Of a DNA stretch of 64,000 nucleotides, positions 27,101 through 33,100 are shown one piece after another. The stretch comes from Siphonodentalium dalli. Taxonomy: Eukaryota > Mollusca > Scaphopoda > Gadilida > Siphonodentaliidae. The stretch covers positions 174,442,556-174,506,555 of the forward strand of contig CP136067.1 in the NCBI GenBank assembly GCA_032622095.1. The letters are read 5' to 3'. The translations under genes and the position numbers were made by a program. Each line of letters opens with the position of its first letter. The stretch's first letter is position 1. Below the pieces are notes generated by a model, which worked only from the letters and a program-made list of their open reading frames with translations, ran no database searches and was not told where the DNA came from.

Positions 27101-30100
27101 ACAAAATTTGTTTCTGACATGCACATCGAGAAACGTTAATTTATTATATCCTACCCTCATGCACACACGTAACAAATCTGGCGTACAAAACCTTGTATTT
27201 TGGCAACTACATTTTCCTAGTCATCTGCTGTAATGCATTGCATTATTTCAGCGTATAGCTACCAGAGTTGTTCCCTTTGTGTATGTCGGTTATGTTTTCC
27301 CGTTAACACATGAGACGCACTCCCTTCCAAATGTTTCGCCATAGTCATAGTATGCTTGCTATATCTAACACATGTAGCACGTCTCTCTCATTAACCACAC
27401 TCCATTCCCAAGTACAGTTCCAGGTGGCACTGGTGGTATTTTGGAAGCCAGATCTGTAAATTGCAACATGATGTTCTGCCATATAAATGGCCTTGACAAC
27501 TTCGGTCAACTGGCCGGCCATGTTATGATCTCGGCGTGCTTATTCAACCATGATCATAATAGGACAAACTGATGATGTGAGGGGGGAATTCGCTAATTGA
27601 AATTTGGCGCTTTTTCTCAAAATCCGAATGATTTTAGAAAAATTTATAGAATATTCACAATTTTAACAATTATTTGCTATCAGATGATTCGTTTTGATTT
27701 TGGGTAGTTTCGTACAACCACTCTGAAATGTTCTGGTATGCCCCTATATATAATTGTACTTGAGCAAAAACCTAAAAAATAAGATTGGGAAAATAGGGAT
27801 GAACGGTATTCCCAAAGATCGGCGAATTTCCTCATCAACCATCGTTAGATTATAGCAGTCAGTTGACCAAAGTTGTCAGTATACCATCAAACTATGTGGT
27901 TTTGTTATACAGACGTGAAAAGGCATGTATACACGTGTGTCGATCCCACAATTAGAAATATTCGGTTCCGCTGGGAGTGATATTGAAAATGTTTCGAGTA
28001 CACAGATGTTATCAAGTTCTGCATGGCCACGTCGACTAGCAGTTTGAAGCGAGTGCGTCATAAACCATAACTTGATTCTAACTTTTGCCCAGTTGAATAC
28101 GGAGTGCTCTAATTTTATAGAATCAAATTCTGACCACACATTTATATTATTTCTACAAGTCAAATGGTAATTTTGATGACGAACTAAAAGTTTTATATTA
28201 ACAAAACATCGCATATCTACGTCATTCGTATTTTTTCCTTTTGACAAACACTCCGTGGTTAACAGGGTAATAAATTTAAGAAATTCATTTTGAATATAAT
28301 TTGGTAGATTTTCTTGAGATGATGGCCATTCAGAACGTGCAGCAACATCAGTCGATGATGCAAGAAGTAATGATGAATAGCGTTGGACCGTCACTCCCCC
28401 AGACCTATCCTGGTTGTCGTCCAATGCACGATTCCTGTTGTGGTGCCCAAGTGAATACATGCACGTCATGCTGTGCGCCTCCGCCTATGTGTTGCGCACC
28501 ACAGCCTATGAGCTGCGCACCCCCGATGCCAGCCACCTGTAGCTGTACGGCGTGTACAATGCCAATGTCAAACGAGACACCACATCTTATTGTACGTTAG
28601 TGTAGTAGTATCCATTATATTCACCTCAGTGTCATTGTTGGATGGGATAGATCGATCGATCGTCCGAATCATTGAAATTAAATAAGCTGGCGCTTACCAT
28701 ATTTCCAGTATTTGCTTAAGTTAAGTACTGGATGAACAAACGAGAACAAAATTGAGAAAACAACAAATTCAATGTGCATTTGTAATCTTATCAACAAGTG
28801 TGTCACAGAAGTTACTGGCCTTCAACTTGTTAATTGTTAAGCTGTTCTTATTTGTAAATGTGTGCGTTCAAGCAATTTATATTAAGAATAGTAAATTGTC
28901 AAACTCTCCACAATGATGGACTTTTCAAGGTTGATATCTAAGCTTTCCAACACACTCACACCTAACATTCACTACACTGTTTGATCAGCTGCAACATGAT
29001 AAATAATAAGAAAACCAAAACAAAACAAAATCCATGCAGTCAAAACAAATTAATATTCTGTGGACCCAAGGTACAGTAATGCCCTAATTAATCGACTGCT
29101 TAATTATGGGTAACTTTTCAGGATTTAGTCGGAAATATGGCTTGTTGCCATTCATCGGAAAGCTCTTCCCGAGTTACCCATAATTCTGCTGTGGTTAAGC
29201 AGTCGATTAATTAGGGCATTACGGTATATGGTAATTATATCTAATTACGAAGATAATTCGAAAACAAACTGATATATTGACTACGAACCAGTCTAAGATA
29301 GTGGTTTTATGGTGTGTGTCACATGCTGATCAGGCAATGTAACTTGGAGTGGCCATCAAACCATTGCCATCAATACTAACACTATAATATTTATATAAGA
29401 GCATTGTCCTTGCATGAAATAATTCCAATCAATTATATATCTCAATTGTGCCACACATGGATTCAGTTTTATATTATAAGTTACACTTTAAGTATGCATA
29501 TTTGTGAACAATTATATAGGCTTTTCATTCAACTCTTCTATTTCTGACAAGCCGTACCAAATATATCATACAAAATATTGACTATTATACTATGCTATTA
29601 CTATAGTTTCTTTACAAATATTTGCTTTAGTAATCCAAATCAATGGCCCAGGTAACTCGTCCATTCAGCTATATTGTTTTCTGTTATATGTTGCATGAAT
29701 ATGATACATTAAATACATTAATATGCCCTGTATTTTCAACTGTTCTATTTGCATAAACGCACGTATATGTACATGGAATCATTGTATGTACATTTTGTTC
29801 AGCCTATTTATGCTAAGTTAATTTAAAGTCTAGATGAGTGGTGCGTACAAGAAAATTTAAAGATCAATTTTCCAACTGTACTAAATTTCACTTGTTATGA
29901 TCCCCATTGAAGAGAAACTGAAAATTGATTGTTGAGATGTTATTATTAAAAATGTATGATCGACTATTATGTGTACGTTTAGGGTACATAATCCTAGAAT
30001 AAACGTGAACAAGTTTCAATATGCCACGATCTTGCAACGATCATAAATAAAGGAATATGACACGGTATGACTGTTGTTGTGGGTCAACATTTGTGAAAAT

Positions 30101-33100
30101 CCTATGCATTAATACTACACTATAATAATCTGAATTGTTTGTAACTGATATACCGTAGGTTAACTTTTATGGCAGTTTTAAGAATCTAATTGATATATCT
30201 TCACTTCTGAAAGTCGAAACATAATGTTATCCTTCTATGAAACTCCTGTCGTATGAGAACGTGCAAATAGTAGTATCAAAATTTGATAAGACATTCATTT
30301 TATCTTGTGAGTGTATGTTAATTTACATATTTGTGTTAATTACTGTAACACTGTAAATTTAGTGTATTGGTTCGTTCTAGAAAAGGTGCCGTTATCAGTA
30401 TATGATAGGTGTTATTACACAACTTATATCATCTATATGTAGAACGTTTTTTTTTCTTCAGACTTTGATGTTTAAATTCATATTACACAATTTTCTACAT
30501 CTTTACAGGCGAGACCAATGCACCACCACCACCAACAACCTAACCCAGTAGTGCACCACTATCAAAGTTTACCTGCATTGGACGTGTAAGTGTTTATATA
30601 TGTACATAGTCCGCTTAGTACAATTCTTATGCTGCGGCATTTCACTGCCTAAATATTAATCTGAAGCTTATTTAGAGATAACTAGTTAACGTCAGCACGC
30701 TGGATATATATTATACTCAACTGCTGAAGATATCTGAGTAGAACTTCTATATTTCAACATCTTCATCTCTAGTTCACGAGGAGGAAAGCAGTGGTACCTT
30801 CCGTTGGAAATAGAAATAATTATTGTACAACTATATCCTCGCACAAATACGCACATAATCGACATATAATGTGAAACAGGTACATAATGTGATTATTTTA
30901 TTCTGAAATAGGCAGATAATAGAGTCATAGCCGTTATTTCGTTTTATGGCGCGGGCCACAATGAGAACACAAGTTAAAGAGCGTACATCTGAAAAGTCGT
31001 GCGTCGGCTTATTTGTGTTATTGTTCGCACATAATATGCTTAGAATCGCCTCATCACGAGTCGATAATGTGACTAACTTGCTCTCCTTTTCAGCACATTT
31101 ATCGACTCAAAATAAGCAGATTATCTACCTAAAACAATTTTATTATGAACAGATAATGTGCGGATTTTCTGGAGGACAGTCTGATTGTACAACTATATTT
31201 GAGTAACGCAGCAAATTGTCGACGATTGCTAGGATAAGAAATGTTCGAGACCATAAGTAGTAGCTCAGAGTTATGTTGCGTTTTCTGAGCTAGAACATCC
31301 GATCTGAGTTTTACTATGATTATGTAACAGATCGGTCAATTTTATTGTTTAGTACGTAAAAATAACAACATTACAACGTCGAGTAGAGTGTTTTCCGTAT
31401 CAGTGTTTCCAGTTAAATGCTTACATATTCCCATAACCATTGGCCGTGCAAAAATATTGATGAAAATATACCTTCTCTTTTAAGAGGCACTGACACGTGA
31501 GTACGACCGATTGGAATGCTCATTTTGGGGTACCCGGAATTCAACCCGTCCTTCCATAACACATTCCCACGAAGGATACTAATGTAGTATTATTCCCAAA
31601 TAGTTTTACTTTTAAAAATAAAGCAGGCAACATTTTCCGATCAACGTCCGTTCACGCGTGCATACATGGTAACGCTTGTAACTGCCATTCATTTTGTATG
31701 TCTAACATGGGTTAAATTTCTATGGATACAACTTGACTGAATTTTATGAGATCGAAACAAAGATGAATTCCGTCTAGTTTGTATGCCTATCTCGTGCATA
31801 TTCATATATACTTGTGTTTCTGGCGCGTCAATTTCGAGGCATACGCACATTTCTTTCAAGACAACTGGCAGCTTGGAGCCGCAAATTACATCAAGTAATG
31901 ATGCCGTTTGTTACCCCCCGGACAGATCTTGTGGACCAAGATGGGTTTAAAATACATGACATACATTTTATGAACTCAATATGCCGTGGCAATACTTACT
32001 GATCTGTTCAACACGAAACAAATATTGTATGAATAAAGCCAGTTTGTCTCACTCGTGTGGGAATAATTGAAACATGGTTATTTCTGTCACATCGGTAATT
32101 CTTTTTAGAGTATATAACTTTTATATACTGATAATTCGTGTATTTTGTAATATTCATTGTCATACTACCAAGTGATACATACTTGGGACGGTCAAATGAA
32201 TAATATCCCTTTAAAGATGCCCTGTCCGATTTAATACGAATATTTACCACATTTCCTAAGCCAATTTTCACCTTACAGTGCAAAAGAAAATTGAAAAAAT
32301 ACTTGGCATTTCCACCATTCCGTATGACAGAAGCATCGCGACATTCCACAATCATCGATAAGTAATCCGTCAAAACTATCACATAAAAAACTCATAATTG
32401 AGAACGCTCTTTATTATCTATTGCATTTGTGCGATAGCAGCAGGGGCGTTCATTATAAGAGACGACCATTTTGCTTACCTGACAATAATTCAAAACGTGT
32501 CAAAATTCTTCTTTTGAAAGTATATACCTGGTCATCAAAACATCCCATTAATGGGTTCATGGGTCACATAGAGTTATATTTTGGTATATAAAACAGAGAT
32601 GGTACTTTAATGGTGCCAGATCGGACAGGACATCATTAGTTCCAAAACTTATTTGTGAATGTTTTTCTCTCTTCAAGTGCTCCACATCCACCTCCTCCTC
32701 CCCCTCCAGTCATGCCGGTTGTTGATACGTAAGTAGTGCCGGCTCAAACCCCTCTCATGTCGATCATAACCACAAAACCATACGATTGTTATGTATGTAT
32801 TTCACTAATAAATATTATAAAAAAGTCAAATTCAGTAGAGTTGTTGAATTAATTGCCAATACTAGTCACTCGCCTTACTAGCAGTATTGTCAGTAGAGGG
32901 CATTGATATAATTTTAAACCACAAACTAGCGCGTTCATGATTTACTACTTTTATTTTATTGTAATTTGAAGTGCAAAATTACCAGTATACGAACATAAGA
33001 ACAGTGCAATAAATTTCCACTGAAATTTCAAATATGATCTATAATAACCAAACATTGCTTGTTAATAAACGTCGGAGTTCATATCTTCATAAGTATTTGA

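Noticed and set aside
27876-28469. 197-codon open frame on the minus strand
   Set aside because: It lies opposite exon 7e and flanking intron, has no recognisable domain, and the plus strand has a phase-matched exon of a known family there.
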